Notes: generated by a model from the sequence alone, not told the origin. DNA of 64,000 bases from Aliarcobacter faecis (GCF_013201705.1 NZ_CP053837.1:930001-994000), one strand, 5' to 3'; numbered from the stretch's first letter, positions 49,269 through 59,065 are shown. Made by a program: numbers and translations.

Positions 49269-50273
49269 TTATCTTGAAAAAGCAACACCTATTCCTACAT
49301 TTGTAAGCTCTCTATCATAATCAATTAAACTTTGTCCATATCCATGAAAAATTTGAAAAAGCCCATAACTATTTTTTGATGCCATAAATTCTGGAAGGGG
49401 GAAAGTCCAGTTAAATTCAGCAGCACCTTTATTTGTTTTATCAAATCTTAGGTTATTTCTTAAAAGTAATTCAAAAGTGTGTTGTTTATAGGCATATAAA
49501 AAATTTAAGTCACCATATCCATAATATCTAGTAAAATGAGGATTATCATCATCTTTACTTGATTCAGGAATTCTGTACCAAACTCTAGGAACTACAAAGA
49601 GATTTGCTAATTGAAAATAACCTTCTAAATATACTCTATTTAATGATCTACTTAACTCATCTTTTTTACCATTTGAAGAGTGCATAAATGAAGCTTTTAG
49701 AAGTTTAAAATGGTCATTGTCTTTAACAGGCATTTGAATAAAGATTTCAGGTTCATAATTTGTCTCTCTAAATGGAGATGAGTGTTTTGTAGTTTGCCAA
49801 AATGATTTTTGAGTATATCCTATACTAACTGTTTCATCTAGTCCTAAAAAATTCTCAGCTAAAGGTTTTTCTATACTTATTTGAAAAGAGGTTTCTAAAT
49901 TATGTCTATCTTCTATATTATTAAATGTATAAGTTGTTGGAAGAATATAGTTTTTTTTGTAAGGATATATTCCAAAATCTTTTGTTACAAGTTGTTCTAA
50001 ATTCTTTTCTGTTTCATTATCATCAACATTATCTATATGTCTTTCAAAAAATGCTCTTTTTAAATTAGTTTCTTTTCCTTTTTCTTGTGAAGTTTTATTT
50101 ATTTCATTTAAATATTTTTCTTCTTTATTGTTATTTATAGTTGCAGCTTTTTTGTATAAAAGCATAGCTTCTTTAAAATTACCTTCATTCTCTAATTTTT
50201 GGGCTTCAAGAAGTATTTGTTCAGTTGAAGCAAAGCAAAAAGTACAAGCTAAAATTGATAAAAATTTTTTCAT
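49269..50273 (-). CDS. pldA: Outer-membrane phospholipase A
   Basis: 334 aa. After a signal peptide and a helical Lys/Glu-rich segment (about 20-95), the barrel contains TQKSFWQTTKHSSPFRETNY and the catalytic block FMHSSNGKKDELSRSLNR, with His and Ser of the OMPLA active site; the Asn partner is in the same region. Hydrolyses phospholipids in the outer leaflet and needs Ca2+ and dimerisation. The long N-terminal extension is unusual against E. coli PldA. Confidence 0.88.
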   Translation of the reverse strand: MKKFLSILACTFCFASTEQILLEAQKLENEGNFKEAMLLYKKAATINNNKEEKYLNEINKTSQEKGKETNLKRAFFERHIDNVDDNETEKNLEQLVTKDFGIYPYKKNYILPTTYTFNNIEDRHNLETSFQISIEKPLAENFLGLDETVSIGYTQKSFWQTTKHSSPFRETNYEPEIFIQMPVKDNDHFKLLKASFMHSSNGKKDELSRSLNRVYLEGYFQLANLFVVPRVWYRIPESSKDDDNPHFTRYYGYGDLNFLYAYKQHTFELLLRNNLRFDKTNKGAAEFNWTFPLPEFMASKNSYGLFQIFHGYGQSLIDYDRELTNVGIGVAFSR

Positions 50274-50386
50274 TTATAAAATAGTTCCATAAAATTTTTT
50301 GTCAATCTTATCTAAAAATTGGTTTATACTTTATAAAAGCCTCAAAGTGATATACTTTTGCCTGATTTTTATAAAAAAGGTAAGAA

Positions 50387-51028
50387 ATGTTAGTTGCTCC
50401 ATCTATTTTATCGGCTGATTTTGGGAATTTAGAAAGAGATATAAAAGCTATTTGTGATGCTGGTTGTGATTTGGTCCATGTTGATGTTATGGATGGTCAT
50501 TTTGTACCAAATCTTACTATTGGACCAGTTGTTGTTGAACCTGTAAGTAAGGCTAGTACAAAACCACTTGATATTCATTTGATGGTAGAAAATAACAACT
50601 TTTTTGTTGATTTATTTGCTCCTCTTAAACCTAAATATTTATCTTTTCATTTAGAGAGTGAAAAACATCCTCATAGACTTATTCAAAAAATTAGAAGTTT
50701 AGAAATATCTCCAGCAATTACACTAAACCCACATACAAAAGTTGAAGATATAGAGTATTTACTACAAGATTTAGATATGGTTTTATTGATGTCTGTAAAC
50801 CCTGGATTTGGTGGGCAGAAATTTATTCCAACAGTTATTGAAAGAGTGAAAAAATTAAAAGAGCTTATAAATAAAAGAAATCCAAACTGTTTAATTGAAG
50901 TTGATGGTGGAGTGAGTGATAAAAATATAAAAGAGTTAAAAGATGCAGGAGTTGATATTGTTGTTGCAGGTAGTTATGTTTTTGGAAGTGGCGATTATAA
51001 AAAAGCAATAGATAGTTTAAAGGTTTAA
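50387..51028 (+). CDS. rpe: Ribulose-phosphate 3-epimerase
   Basis: 213 aa TIM barrel. LVAPSILSADFGNL at the start, HVDVMDGHFVPNLTIGP with the metal-binding His/Asp, LMSVNPGFGGQKF, and EVDGGVSDKNI. Interconverts ribulose-5-phosphate and xylulose-5-phosphate. Three bases before trpF. Confidence 0.97.
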   Translation: MLVAPSILSADFGNLERDIKAICDAGCDLVHVDVMDGHFVPNLTIGPVVVEPVSKASTKPLDIHLMVENNNFFVDLFAPLKPKYLSFHLESEKHPHRLIQKIRSLEISPAITLNPHTKVEDIEYLLQDLDMVLLMSVNPGFGGQKFIPTVIERVKKLKELINKRNPNCLIEVDGGVSDKNIKELKDAGVDIVVAGSYVFGSGDYKKAIDSLKV

Positions 51029-51030
51029 TT

Positions 51031-51624
51031 TTGAGAGTAAAAATTTGTGGAATTACAAATTTACAAGATGCACTAGATGCTGTAAATGCCGGTGCAAGTG
51101 CTTTAGGATTTGTTTTTTATAAACCATCTCCTAGATATATAAACCCTATTGAAGCTTTAAAAATAGTTGAAAATTTACCACCCTTTGTACAAACTGTAGC
51201 TCTTTTTGTAAATGAAACAACAGAGTTTATAAATGAAATTTGTCAAAAAACAAAAATGCAATTGGCTCAGATAATTGATGATGAAAATATAGTTGATTTT
51301 TCTAAATTGAATATAAAATATTTAAAAGTATTAAGAGTAAAAAATAAAGAGAGTTTAGAAAATTTAAAAGATGAATACTATTTGATAGACGCTTTTGTAG
51401 AGGAGTTTGGTGGAGCTGGAAAAAGAGTAGCTTTGGAGTGGTTTAATGATATGGATTGCTATAAGTATATTCTTGCAGGTGGATTAAGTTGTGAAAATTT
51501 AAAAGAGTTAAAGGGATATGGTTTTTTTGGAGTTGATGTAAGTAGTGCAGTTGAGAAAGAAAAAGGTAAAAAAGATAAGCAAAAAATGATAGATTTTGTG
51601 AAAGTAGCTCATGAAATCGCCTAA
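51031..51624 (+). CDS. trpF: Phosphoribosylanthranilate isomerase
   Basis: 197 aa TIM barrel. VKICGITNLQDALDAVNAGA holds the catalytic Cys7-type residue, GFVFYKPSPRYI is the family tag, YILAGGLSCENL the phosphate-binding loop, and GVDVSSAVEKEKGKKD the C-terminal block. Third step of tryptophan synthesis. Other trp genes are not in the window. Starts at TTG after rpe. Confidence 0.96.
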   Translation: MRVKICGITNLQDALDAVNAGASALGFVFYKPSPRYINPIEALKIVENLPPFVQTVALFVNETTEFINEICQKTKMQLAQIIDDENIVDFSKLNIKYLKVLRVKNKESLENLKDEYYLIDAFVEEFGGAGKRVALEWFNDMDCYKYILAGGLSCENLKELKGYGFFGVDVSSAVEKEKGKKDKQKMIDFVKVAHEIA

Positions 51625-52423
51625 AAGAAGATATGTATTAAAACCTAAACCAACATTTTTAGATATTTTAAGAAGATTAAAAAAAGAGCCTATAGAGTTT
51701 AATGAATTTTTAAAGCTTTTAGAACAAATTAGTGATAAATTTTATGAAAATAGTGAATTGGAGTTTGAACTACTTTTGATAAATGGTTTGCCCTTAGATA
51801 TTAAAAATAATTTTGTATATTTAAAGACAACACAAAATATTTTAAGTGAGCAAGGATTTTGTTTTGTTGATATAGAAACTAATGGTGGAAGTCCTAAAAA
51901 AGGTTATCAGATTATAGAATTGGGAGCTGTAAAATATAAAAATGGGCAAATAATTGATAAATTTGACTCTTTAGTTTTTGCAAAAGAGATACCACCATAT
52001 ATTCAAGAAGTTACAAATATAACTTTAAAAATGTTAGAAACGGCTCCAAGACTTGAAAAAGTTCTAAAAGATTTTAAAGAGTTTTTAGGTGATGATGTTT
52101 TTGTGGCTCATGATATAAAATTTGATTATACCTTTGTCTCTGATAGCTTTGAAAAATATAATTTAGGAAAACTTTTAAATAGAAAAATCTGTACTATTGA
52201 TTTAGCAAGAAGAACAATTCCCTCTTCTAAATATGGACTTAGTACATTAAAAGAGCTTTTAAATATAGATGTTGAAAATCATCATAGAGCATATTATGAT
52301 GCTCTTACTACAAAAATTATTTTTGAAAATTGTCTAAAAAATATTGATTTAGAAAAGATAAAATCTACTGAAGATTTAATAGCTTTTTCAAAATCAAATA
52401 ATATTATAAAATCAAATATCTAA
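51611..52423 (+). CDS. DnaQ/epsilon-like 3'-5' exonuclease
   Basis: 270 aa. An N-terminal helical part (about 1-80) precedes an exonuclease domain: CFVDIETNGG (Exo I), VAHDIKFDYTF (Exo II), HHRAYYDALTT (Exo III). May be the proofreading epsilon subunit or a repair exonuclease. Overlaps trpF by 14 bases, and its end overlaps the convergent SixA gene by 12 bases. Confidence 0.85.
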   Translation: MKSPKRRYVLKPKPTFLDILRRLKKEPIEFNEFLKLLEQISDKFYENSELEFELLLINGLPLDIKNNFVYLKTTQNILSEQGFCFVDIETNGGSPKKGYQIIELGAVKYKNGQIIDKFDSLVFAKEIPPYIQEVTNITLKMLETAPRLEKVLKDFKEFLGDDVFVAHDIKFDYTFVSDSFEKYNLGKLLNRKICTIDLARRTIPSSKYGLSTLKELLNIDVENHHRAYYDALTTKIIFENCLKNIDLEKIKSTEDLIAFSKSNNIIKSNI

Positions 52424-52921
52424 TATTTTAGGATATTTAAAGAACTCTAATTTCCCACTATTTTCTTCTATTTCACTCCATAGATTAATATCAAAATTTA
52501 TTTTTAAAATACCGCTTGTTGAGATATTTTCTTTAAAGTTACCTATTAAATAGTTAGTTAAATCATTTAAACCAGGGTTGTGTCCAAAGAGAAAAACTAT
52601 ATTCTTATTTTCATTTATATTTTTAATAACTTTTAAAAGATTAGTATATGGTGCTTCATAAATTGATTCTTCAAAAATTATATTATCATCTTTTGATTTT
52701 TCTAAATCAAACTCTTTTAAAAAAAAGTCTAGTGTTAATTTTGTTCTTTTTGAAGGAGATGAGATAATTAAATCAGGACTATTTACTATCATTTTTCTTA
52801 AAAATTTTGCCATTTTGGGTGCATCATTTTTGCCTCTTTTATTTAGTGGTCTATCAAAATCATTTAAAGAGGTATCTTTCCAAGAAGATTTTGCATGTCT
52901 AATTAAAACTAATTCTTTCAT
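52412..52921 (-). CDS. sixA: SixA-type phosphohistidine phosphatase
   Basis: 168 aa. Histidine-phosphatase motif VLIRHAKSSWKD at the N-terminus, RPLNKRGKNDAP, ISSPSKRTKLT, and FLFGHNPGLNDL with the second His. Removes phosphate from His in phosphorelays or other proteins. ATG 52921 has AAGGAT 11 bases upstream; a longer reading to 52972 begins with no support. Confidence 0.87.
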   Translation of the reverse strand: MKELVLIRHAKSSWKDTSLNDFDRPLNKRGKNDAPKMAKFLRKMIVNSPDLIISSPSKRTKLTLDFFLKEFDLEKSKDDNIIFEESIYEAPYTNLLKVIKNINENKNIVFLFGHNPGLNDLTNYLIGNFKENISTSGILKINFDINLWSEIEENSGKLEFFKYPKILDI

Positions 52922-53000
52922 ATTATAAAGTATCCTTATTTTTAAATATAATAAAAACTTATTTTTTATCAATTAATTCTTAAAAATTATATTGCTATAA

Positions 53001-53207
53001 TCACTTTTTAGGATTTAATTTTGCCTTTAAATTTTTTGGAAGATGTGCAAAGACCATTGTGCTATTTTTTATAAAAGAGTTATTTTTAAAAATAGCTATT
53101 TCTAGACTCATCTTTTCAAAATTAAAACTTAAGAGCTTTATGGTCTCATCTTTTTGTATAAATTCAAGATTAGAGTCTCTTAAATCTATTAATTTTTTCT
53201 TTGCCAA
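53001..53207 (-). CDS. Small conserved hypothetical protein
   Basis: 68 aa, TTG start with AGGA eight bases upstream. Sequence: a basic start (AKKKLIDLRD), IKLLSFNFEKMSLEIAIF and a basic C-terminus NLKAKLNPKK. No domain known to me. Likely a real small gene because it has a good ribosome site and fits the gap; it may be co-transcribed with SixA. Confidence 0.6.
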   Translation of the reverse strand: MAKKKLIDLRDSNLEFIQKDETIKLLSFNFEKMSLEIAIFKNNSFIKNSTMVFAHLPKNLKAKLNPKK

Positions 53208-53259
53208 AATTAAATCCTAAAATATATTTCGATAATTTTACTAAAATAGGATTAAAAGT

Positions 53260-54234
53260 ATGAATGAAGAGAGTATAAAAGCAATTCCCTCAAATAGATT
53301 GCAATATTTTCCAATTATGATGTTTGCTACAATTATGGGTCTAGGGGGTTTAACTTTAGTTTTTGAAAGATTAAACCATTTTTTTTATTTTCCTAGTCTT
53401 TTTGCTACAGGTTTAATAACTATTACAACTATTATGTTTTTTCTAATATGTCTGACTTATTTATTTAAAATAATAAAATATATAGATGAAGTAAAAAAAG
53501 AGTTAAAACATCCAATAAGAATTAATTTTTTTGCAGCAAGTTCTATATCAATGCTTATTTTATCAGCTGCTTATAAAGAGTATAGTATAGAAACTTCTTT
53601 GGTATTTTTCTATTGTGGGGCTATTTTACATCTATTTTTAACATATTATACTATTCGATTTTGGATAAATAATAATTTAGAAATAGTACACTCAAATCCA
53701 GCTTGGTTTATTCCTATTGTTGGAAATTTGATAGTTCCTATTGCTGGAGTTGGTTTTTGGGATAACTCAATTTTAATCTTCTATTTCTCTATAGGAATGT
53801 TTTTTTGGATAATACTATTTTCAATTATTTTAAATAGAGTTATTTTTCATAATCCATTTGCACCAAAATTTATGCCAACAATGTTTATTTTAATAGCACC
53901 ACCTGCTATAGGGTTTATCTCTTATATAAAATTAACAGGAAATTTAGACTTTTTTGCTCAAATTTTATTTAGCTTAGCTCTATTTTTTACTATACTTGTA
54001 GCTTTTATGTATAAAAATTTTGTAAAAATTAAATTTTTTATCTCTTGGTGGGCATTTACCTTTCCTATGGCAGCAGTAACTTTAAGTTCAATATTAATGT
54101 ATGAACTTACAAAAAAAGATTTTTATATTTATTTGTCTTATATTTTAGCAACAATTACAACTTTAATTGTGCTTTTAGTTGCAATTGCTACTATAAAACA
54201 TATGTTTAAAAAAGAGATTTGTATTATGGAATAG
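53260..54234 (+). CDS. SLAC1/TDT-family transporter
   Basis: 324 aa, ten membrane helices. Features MMFATIMGLGGLTLVFERL, NPAWFIPIVGNLIVPIAG, and FAPKFMPTMFILIAPPAIGF match the tellurite-resistance/dicarboxylate (TehA/SLAC1) family. Probably a channel or carrier for small anions or organic acids. It starts alone, 53 bases after the divergent small gene. Confidence 0.88.
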   Translation: MNEESIKAIPSNRLQYFPIMMFATIMGLGGLTLVFERLNHFFYFPSLFATGLITITTIMFFLICLTYLFKIIKYIDEVKKELKHPIRINFFAASSISMLILSAAYKEYSIETSLVFFYCGAILHLFLTYYTIRFWINNNLEIVHSNPAWFIPIVGNLIVPIAGVGFWDNSILIFYFSIGMFFWIILFSIILNRVIFHNPFAPKFMPTMFILIAPPAIGFISYIKLTGNLDFFAQILFSLALFFTILVAFMYKNFVKIKFFISWWAFTFPMAAVTLSSILMYELTKKDFYIYLSYILATITTLIVLLVAIATIKHMFKKEICIME

Positions 54235-54236
54235 GG

Positions 54237-54242
54237 TATAAT
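54237..54242 (+). promoter_or_regulatory. -10 box of the aldo/keto reductase
   Basis: TATAAT directly after the transporter stop, with AAAAGGATTTTTATTT before the reductase ATG. Confidence 0.55.
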
Positions 54243-54276
54243 GGATTCTTTAAATATTTGAAAAGGATTTTTATTT

Positions 54277-55296
54277 ATGGAATTTAGATATATTGGAAAA
54301 AGTGGACTTAGAGTTAGTTCTATTTGTATGGGTACTATGACTTTTGGAAGTACAACAGATGAAAAAGAGGCTTTTAAAATACTTGATTGTGCTTATGATA
54401 GAGGAATAAATTTTTATGATACAGCAGAACTTTATCCAGTAAGTCCCAAAAAAGAGACATTTGGATTAACTGAAAAAATAGTAGCAAAATGGCTCAAAAC
54501 AAAACCTAGAGACTCTATTATATTAGCTACAAAAATAGCAGGAGCTGCATCTGGATGGTTTGTACCACCAGTAAGACATGGTTTAACTGCAATTGATAGT
54601 TTTCATATAAAAAAAGCAATAGAAGGAAGTTTAAAAAGGCTTGAAACTGATTATATAGATTTGTACCAAATGCATTGGCCAGATACTATTGTACCAATAG
54701 AAGAGAGTTTAAAAGCTTTTGATGAGTTAGTTCGTGAAGGAAAAGTTCGATATATTGGAACTTCAAATGATAGTACTTATGGGCTTACAAAAGCAAATGA
54801 GATATCAAAAAACAGAAATTTTGCAAGATTTGAATCTATTCAAAATAATTTCTCACTTTTAAATCCAAGATTTCATGATGAGCTAGCAAATGTTTGTAGA
54901 AGAGAGAATATTTCACTTCTTCCATACTCTCCTATGGCTGGTGGAGTCTTAAGTGGAAAGTATAATGGTGATTTTATAGCACCAGATGTAAGGTTTGCCG
55001 TATATTTAAAAGATAAAAATAAAAGAGTTCAAGCAATGGCACATAGATTTGTAAACTCAAAAACATTAAAAGCTACAAGTAGATATTTAGATTTATCAAA
55101 AGAGTATCAAGTTTCACCAGTAACTTTAGCTATTGCTTACTCTAAACATTTTGATTTTATAGCTTCTACAATAATTGGAGCTAGAAAATTAGAACAATTA
55201 GAAGATAGTTTTAAAGCTTTTGATTTTAAAATTTCTGAAGAATTACTTAAAAAAATAGAGGAAATTCAAAAAGATATTTTGTATCCTATGGGGTGA
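54277..55296 (+). CDS. Aldo/keto reductase
   Basis: 339 aa TIM-barrel NADPH reductase. RYIGKSGLRVSSICMGTMTF at the start; catalytic Asp and Tyr in FYDTAELYP, Lys in LATKIAG, His in YQMHWPD. Closest to the Tas/YajO subgroup by the GLTEKIVAKWL and RDSIILATK blocks. Substrate uncertain. Confidence 0.92.
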   Translation: MEFRYIGKSGLRVSSICMGTMTFGSTTDEKEAFKILDCAYDRGINFYDTAELYPVSPKKETFGLTEKIVAKWLKTKPRDSIILATKIAGAASGWFVPPVRHGLTAIDSFHIKKAIEGSLKRLETDYIDLYQMHWPDTIVPIEESLKAFDELVREGKVRYIGTSNDSTYGLTKANEISKNRNFARFESIQNNFSLLNPRFHDELANVCRRENISLLPYSPMAGGVLSGKYNGDFIAPDVRFAVYLKDKNKRVQAMAHRFVNSKTLKATSRYLDLSKEYQVSPVTLAIAYSKHFDFIASTIIGARKLEQLEDSFKAFDFKISEELLKKIEEIQKDILYPMG

Positions 55297-55298
55297 TG

Positions 55299-55328
55299 AA
55301 TTATAGTTAAATTTTTTTAACTATAATT
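55299..55328 (+). terminator. Hairpin after the aldo/keto reductase
   Basis: AATTATAGTTAAA and TTTAACTATAATT form a perfect 13-bp stem with a TTTT loop. No T run follows. Confidence 0.6.
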
Positions 55329-55576
55329 AGCTATTACAAGCAACAAATTATTTTTAGATTTATATTCATTTCCCACAAAGTTAATCTCTCTTTATTTAAC
55401 CCTAAATCTTTTGTAATACTTGAAATCAATCTATCCTTATTATTGATATAAATATCAAATTCTCAACTATATTTTAAAATAATATTTTATAATCCTTATT
55501 ATCTTTAATTAAGTATCTTGTAATTGGTAATATATTAAAATACTTTTGATTATAGACAATAAAAATAATTTTATAG
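55329..55576. other. Degenerate stretch, possible minus-strand remnant
   Basis: About 250 bases without a gene. On the minus strand an open piece of about 42 codons ends at 55334 (with SSITKDLGLNKERLTLWEMN), without a start, which may be the tail of a lost gene. The rest is AT-rich with no visible signal. Confidence 0.35.
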
Positions 55577-55951
55577 TATGACAAATTATCAACAACTATT
55601 GAATCTTTAGCCGAAGAGTTTGGAGTATCAACAAGAATAATGGAGCAAGATTTTACAAGATTATTTTATTTAGCAATGAAAAAAGTGCAGAAATATTACT
55701 CTTAAAAAGAGTATGTTTTGGAAAAACTAAATTTTGATGATATAAAAAACTTTACAATTTTTAGTGGTATAAAATCACTATTTCCAAGTTTGGCAAAACA
55801 GTTTTTATCAGAGATTTTAAATGATAAAATAAATGAATATAAAAGAGAACAGGTTATAAAAAATATAATTTATAGGTTAAAAATAAAATTAGCAAAAAAT
55901 ACAATACGTAATATACAAGGTATTGGATATATTTTAAAGTATGGCTTATGA
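55577..55951 (+). pseudogene. WYL-type regulator start joined to response-regulator end
   Basis: The first part reads LSTTIESLAEEFGVSTRIME (from about 55586), the helix-turn-helix of a WYL/DeoR-like regulator, without its start and broken by a stop at about 55705. A shifted frame (TTG 55718) continues EKLNFDDIKNFTIFSGIKSL and FPSLAKQFLSEILNDKI, which is linker sequence of WYL regulators, then changes to NIIYRLKIKLAKNTIRNIQG, the last winged helix of an OmpR-type regulator, ending at 55951. Thus two genes were cut and joined. It overlaps the following kinase by four bases, as a regulator gene would. Confidence 0.6.
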
Positions 55952-57819
55952 TGATAAAAGTTATATTCTTTTTGTTATTTTTATCTTCAAATCTTTTTCC
56001 AAATAGTCTTGATGTATCGAATTTAAATGGTGTAAATGTTACGAATAATATCTATTTTATAAATGATAAAAATAATATCTATTCATATAAGGATATAGAC
56101 TCAAAAGCAGATTTAGAAACACTTAAAATTATGCATATTGGAGCTGCAAAAGGACCATTCTGGACAAAATTAACATTGGTTAATAATTCAGATAAAATTG
56201 AAAATATAACTTTATATAACCCCTTATCTGGTATGAATAAAATTGATGTTTATATACTTAAAAATAATTATTTATTAAATACTTTTTACTTAGGAGATTT
56301 AAGAGGTCAAGATAAAAGAGAAAGTTTGAGTAGTTATTCAAATGTTAATTTAACACTAAATCCAAAAGATGAAATTACTATAATTTCTAAAATAGAAAAT
56401 TTTTATGTTTATAATATTGGTTGGAATATATTAAAAACTTCTGAATATTTTAAAATGGATAGTAGTAAAACCTATTTTGCTGGGTTATTAGGAGGAATAA
56501 TTCTTCTATTTTGTATTTATAATATCATAAATTTTATTTTATACAAAAATAAATCTTATCTCATTATTTGTGGAATTGCTTTTTCTTTAGGGGCTTATCA
56601 ATATGGATTTCATGGGATTATCTATTTTCTTGATATAAATATAAATTTAGAACTTATCACTGCAATAACTTGGAATGCTCCTTCTTTTGGTGGAATATTT
56701 TTACTTTTATTTGTTTATTACTTTTTTGAACAAAAAAGTAAGTATAAAAAAGCTTCTTATGCTACTATATTTTTTATTATCTGTTATATTGTGTTAATAA
56801 TATTTACTATTTATGCTCAATTTTTTAATGAAGATTATTTTGAATATACACAATTTATTACAGTGGTTATATTAGTAAGTACTTTATATCTATTCTTATT
56901 TGGTTTATATGCTCTTTTAAAAAAAGAGATAGGTTCAGTCTATTATTTTATAAGAGAAGGAACACTTTTTCTGATAATATTTCTTCATACTTTAGGATTA
57001 TTTAATTTTATACCTTATGAAAATATTCTAAAATTCTCAATACCATTTGCATATATGATTGATTTATTATTATTAGTTATTGCATTATATTTAAAAAATA
57101 AAAAAGAGCAGGAAATTTTAAAAAAATCTCAACTTATGTTGATGGAACAATCAAGATTTAACTCTATTGGACAAGCAATAGGTCATATTTCTCATCAATG
57201 GAAAACTCCACTCACTAGTGTAGGTACATCTTTAACTTTACTTGAAGTAATTTACAACCATGATTCAAAAAAGTTGATTTCAACTTTTGAAAAACATTTA
57301 CCATTAATGACAAAATCAATAAATTTGATGAAAAAGTCAATTGATGAATTTTCTAATTTTTATCAAACAAAATTAGAAAAAGAAGATTTCTTACTACTAG
57401 AGACTATTTCAAATATTATAGAAATTTTGAGTTCTAAAATAATTTTGAGAAAAGTAAATATTGAATATAAAATAGAAGAGAATTTAAAAGTACATAGTTA
57501 TGAACACATTATTTCAAATATTTTTTTAGTTTTAATAAATAATTCTTTAGATGCTTTTAAAGCAGAAAATAATAATTGTATAAAAATTTGTGTAAAAAAT
57601 ATAAATCAAAAATTAGTAATAACTTATGAAGACAATGCAGGTGGAATAACAATCAAACCTATTGAAGCAGTTTTTGATTATTTTGTCTCATCAAAACAAG
57701 ATAGTAAAAGCTCAGGTATAGGTCTTGCTGTTGTTAAACTTTTGATTAATGAGAAATTAAATGGAACAATTAGTGTTAAAAACACAGATAAAGGTGCCTT
57801 GTTTAAGATAATTATTTAA
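55948..57819 (+). CDS. 7TM-DISM histidine kinase
   Basis: 623 aa. Signal peptide, extracellular 7TMR-DISMED2-like domain (about 35-170, with KGPFWTKLTLVN), seven membrane helices (about 180-380), then HisKA with HISHQWKTPLTSVGTS and an ATPase with LINNSLDAF, EDNAGGI and GIGLAVVKLL. Such sensors bind carbohydrate-like ligands. Its regulator appears truncated just upstream, so it is likely orphaned or signals to a remote partner. Confidence 0.9.
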   Translation: MMIKVIFFLLFLSSNLFPNSLDVSNLNGVNVTNNIYFINDKNNIYSYKDIDSKADLETLKIMHIGAAKGPFWTKLTLVNNSDKIENITLYNPLSGMNKIDVYILKNNYLLNTFYLGDLRGQDKRESLSSYSNVNLTLNPKDEITIISKIENFYVYNIGWNILKTSEYFKMDSSKTYFAGLLGGIILLFCIYNIINFILYKNKSYLIICGIAFSLGAYQYGFHGIIYFLDININLELITAITWNAPSFGGIFLLLFVYYFFEQKSKYKKASYATIFFIICYIVLIIFTIYAQFFNEDYFEYTQFITVVILVSTLYLFLFGLYALLKKEIGSVYYFIREGTLFLIIFLHTLGLFNFIPYENILKFSIPFAYMIDLLLLVIALYLKNKKEQEILKKSQLMLMEQSRFNSIGQAIGHISHQWKTPLTSVGTSLTLLEVIYNHDSKKLISTFEKHLPLMTKSINLMKKSIDEFSNFYQTKLEKEDFLLLETISNIIEILSSKIILRKVNIEYKIEENLKVHSYEHIISNIFLVLINNSLDAFKAENNNCIKICVKNINQKLVITYEDNAGGITIKPIEAVFDYFVSSKQDSKSSGIGLAVVKLLINEKLNGTISVKNTDKGALFKIII

Positions 57820-57957
57820 AAACTAAAATTTTATTAATAATATTAAAAAAAGACTCCTTTAAAGTGTGATAAAAAATGATTTTTCTCATAAATGAAACTT
57901 CTTTGAGATTTATTATTAATAAAATAATACAAAGATAAATTTTTAAAGAGTAAGAAA

Positions 57958-58035
57958 TGTATAAAAATGTAATACCATTAATAACTGCACATTTAATATC
58001 TTTATCAAACATTCAAAAATTAAGAGGAAAATAAT
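57958..58035 (+). CDS. Possible 25-aa leader peptide
   Basis: MYKNVIPLITAHLISLSNIQ and a short basic end, with AAGAGTAAGAA before ATG. Its TAA lies one base before the next ATG, and the final AGAGGAAAA is also that gene's ribosome site. Could couple translation. The rest of the 217-base gap before it shows nothing. Confidence 0.3.
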
Positions 58036-58036
58036 A

Positions 58037-58777
58037 ATGAAAAAAATAGCACTTTCTTTAATAATCCCAGCGATGCTGACATTAAATGCAGCAACTCTAT
58101 TACAAAATGAATTGAGTTCTTTTGTATCTCAAAAATATAAAGTAGATTACGACACTCAAACTCAAGAAAATAAAGATAAATTAAAAAAAGAGTATGAAGA
58201 TACAATTAGATTAGTGGCTTTAATTTCTAATGATGTAAAAAATGATACAGATTATAAAGCAGCTTATAAAGCAGCAAAAAATTTAATAGCTGTAAATGTA
58301 TGGTCTCAAAAATATATGCAAAATTTAAAAATAAGTGATGAAGTATTAAAAGAGTTATATAATAAAGAAAAACCTAAAACAGTTCCAACTTATAATCTTT
58401 ATAATATTTTTATAACAGATAAAGAAAAAGCTGAAAATTTATTTGATACTATAGAAAAACTTCCTAAAACTGAAAGATTAAATGAATTTAAAAAACAAGT
58501 AAAAATTAATTCTCAAGATTTTATTTCTAATAAAAAAGATGGAAATATAGGTTGGATAGAAATACAAAAATTAGATAAAAATATTCAAGAAAAAATAAAA
58601 GATAAAAATACAAATGATATATTAATAGCTCCTTTAGAAAATATTGGATGGCAAATATTATTAATAGCTGATTATAAACCTGCAAAAGAAGTGAGTTTTA
58701 AAGAATCTAAAGAGTTTTTAACTAAATTGGCAAAACAACAAGAATTAAGAAAAAAGGTTGATAGTTTATTAAAATAG
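58037..58777 (+). CDS. Exported PpiC/SurA-like peptidyl-prolyl isomerase
   Basis: 246 aa. Signal peptide to about residue 18. A helical domain (about 20-115) is followed by a parvulin domain (about 123-225): YNLYNIFITDKEKAENLF, KDGNIGWIEIQKLDKNIQ and PLENIGWQILLIADYKPA. These proteins assist folding of outer-membrane or surface proteins. It lies just before the large adhesin, whose folding it could aid (inference). Several usual parvulin residues (HIL and F/GG) are weak. Confidence 0.75.
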   Translation: MKKIALSLIIPAMLTLNAATLLQNELSSFVSQKYKVDYDTQTQENKDKLKKEYEDTIRLVALISNDVKNDTDYKAAYKAAKNLIAVNVWSQKYMQNLKISDEVLKELYNKEKPKTVPTYNLYNIFITDKEKAENLFDTIEKLPKTERLNEFKKQVKINSQDFISNKKDGNIGWIEIQKLDKNIQEKIKDKNTNDILIAPLENIGWQILLIADYKPAKEVSFKESKEFLTKLAKQQELRKKVDSLLK

Positions 58778-58787
58778 GGAGGGTAAA

Positions 58788-59018
58788 GTGGAATTTGTTT
58801 CAGGATTGTGTTTAGATATTAATAGTACACATATAATTTTGGAAATAGCCCAGAAAAAGGGCTATTTGACAAATGAAGATTTTATAAATAAATATGTTAA
58901 TTTTAAATTTAATGCAAAAGATAGAATTTTTGAGTTTTATGCTTTAGATTTAAATAATTGTATGAATCTTGAAATGGATAAATTTATTGAATGTTATACG
59001 GAGTTTCTAAAAAAATAA
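58788..59018 (+). CDS. Small hypothetical protein
   Basis: 76 aa, GTG start with GGGAGGGTAAA upstream, ten bases after the isomerase gene. EFVSGLCLDINSTHIILEIA, then KKGYLTNEDFINKYVNFKFN. No family recognised. Very likely co-expressed with the isomerase. Confidence 0.6.
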   Translation: MEFVSGLCLDINSTHIILEIAQKKGYLTNEDFINKYVNFKFNAKDRIFEFYALDLNNCMNLEMDKFIECYTEFLKK

Positions 59019-59065
59019 TTTTCTACTAATATTACAAAATATAAAATTCTTAATCTCCTTGCTCT

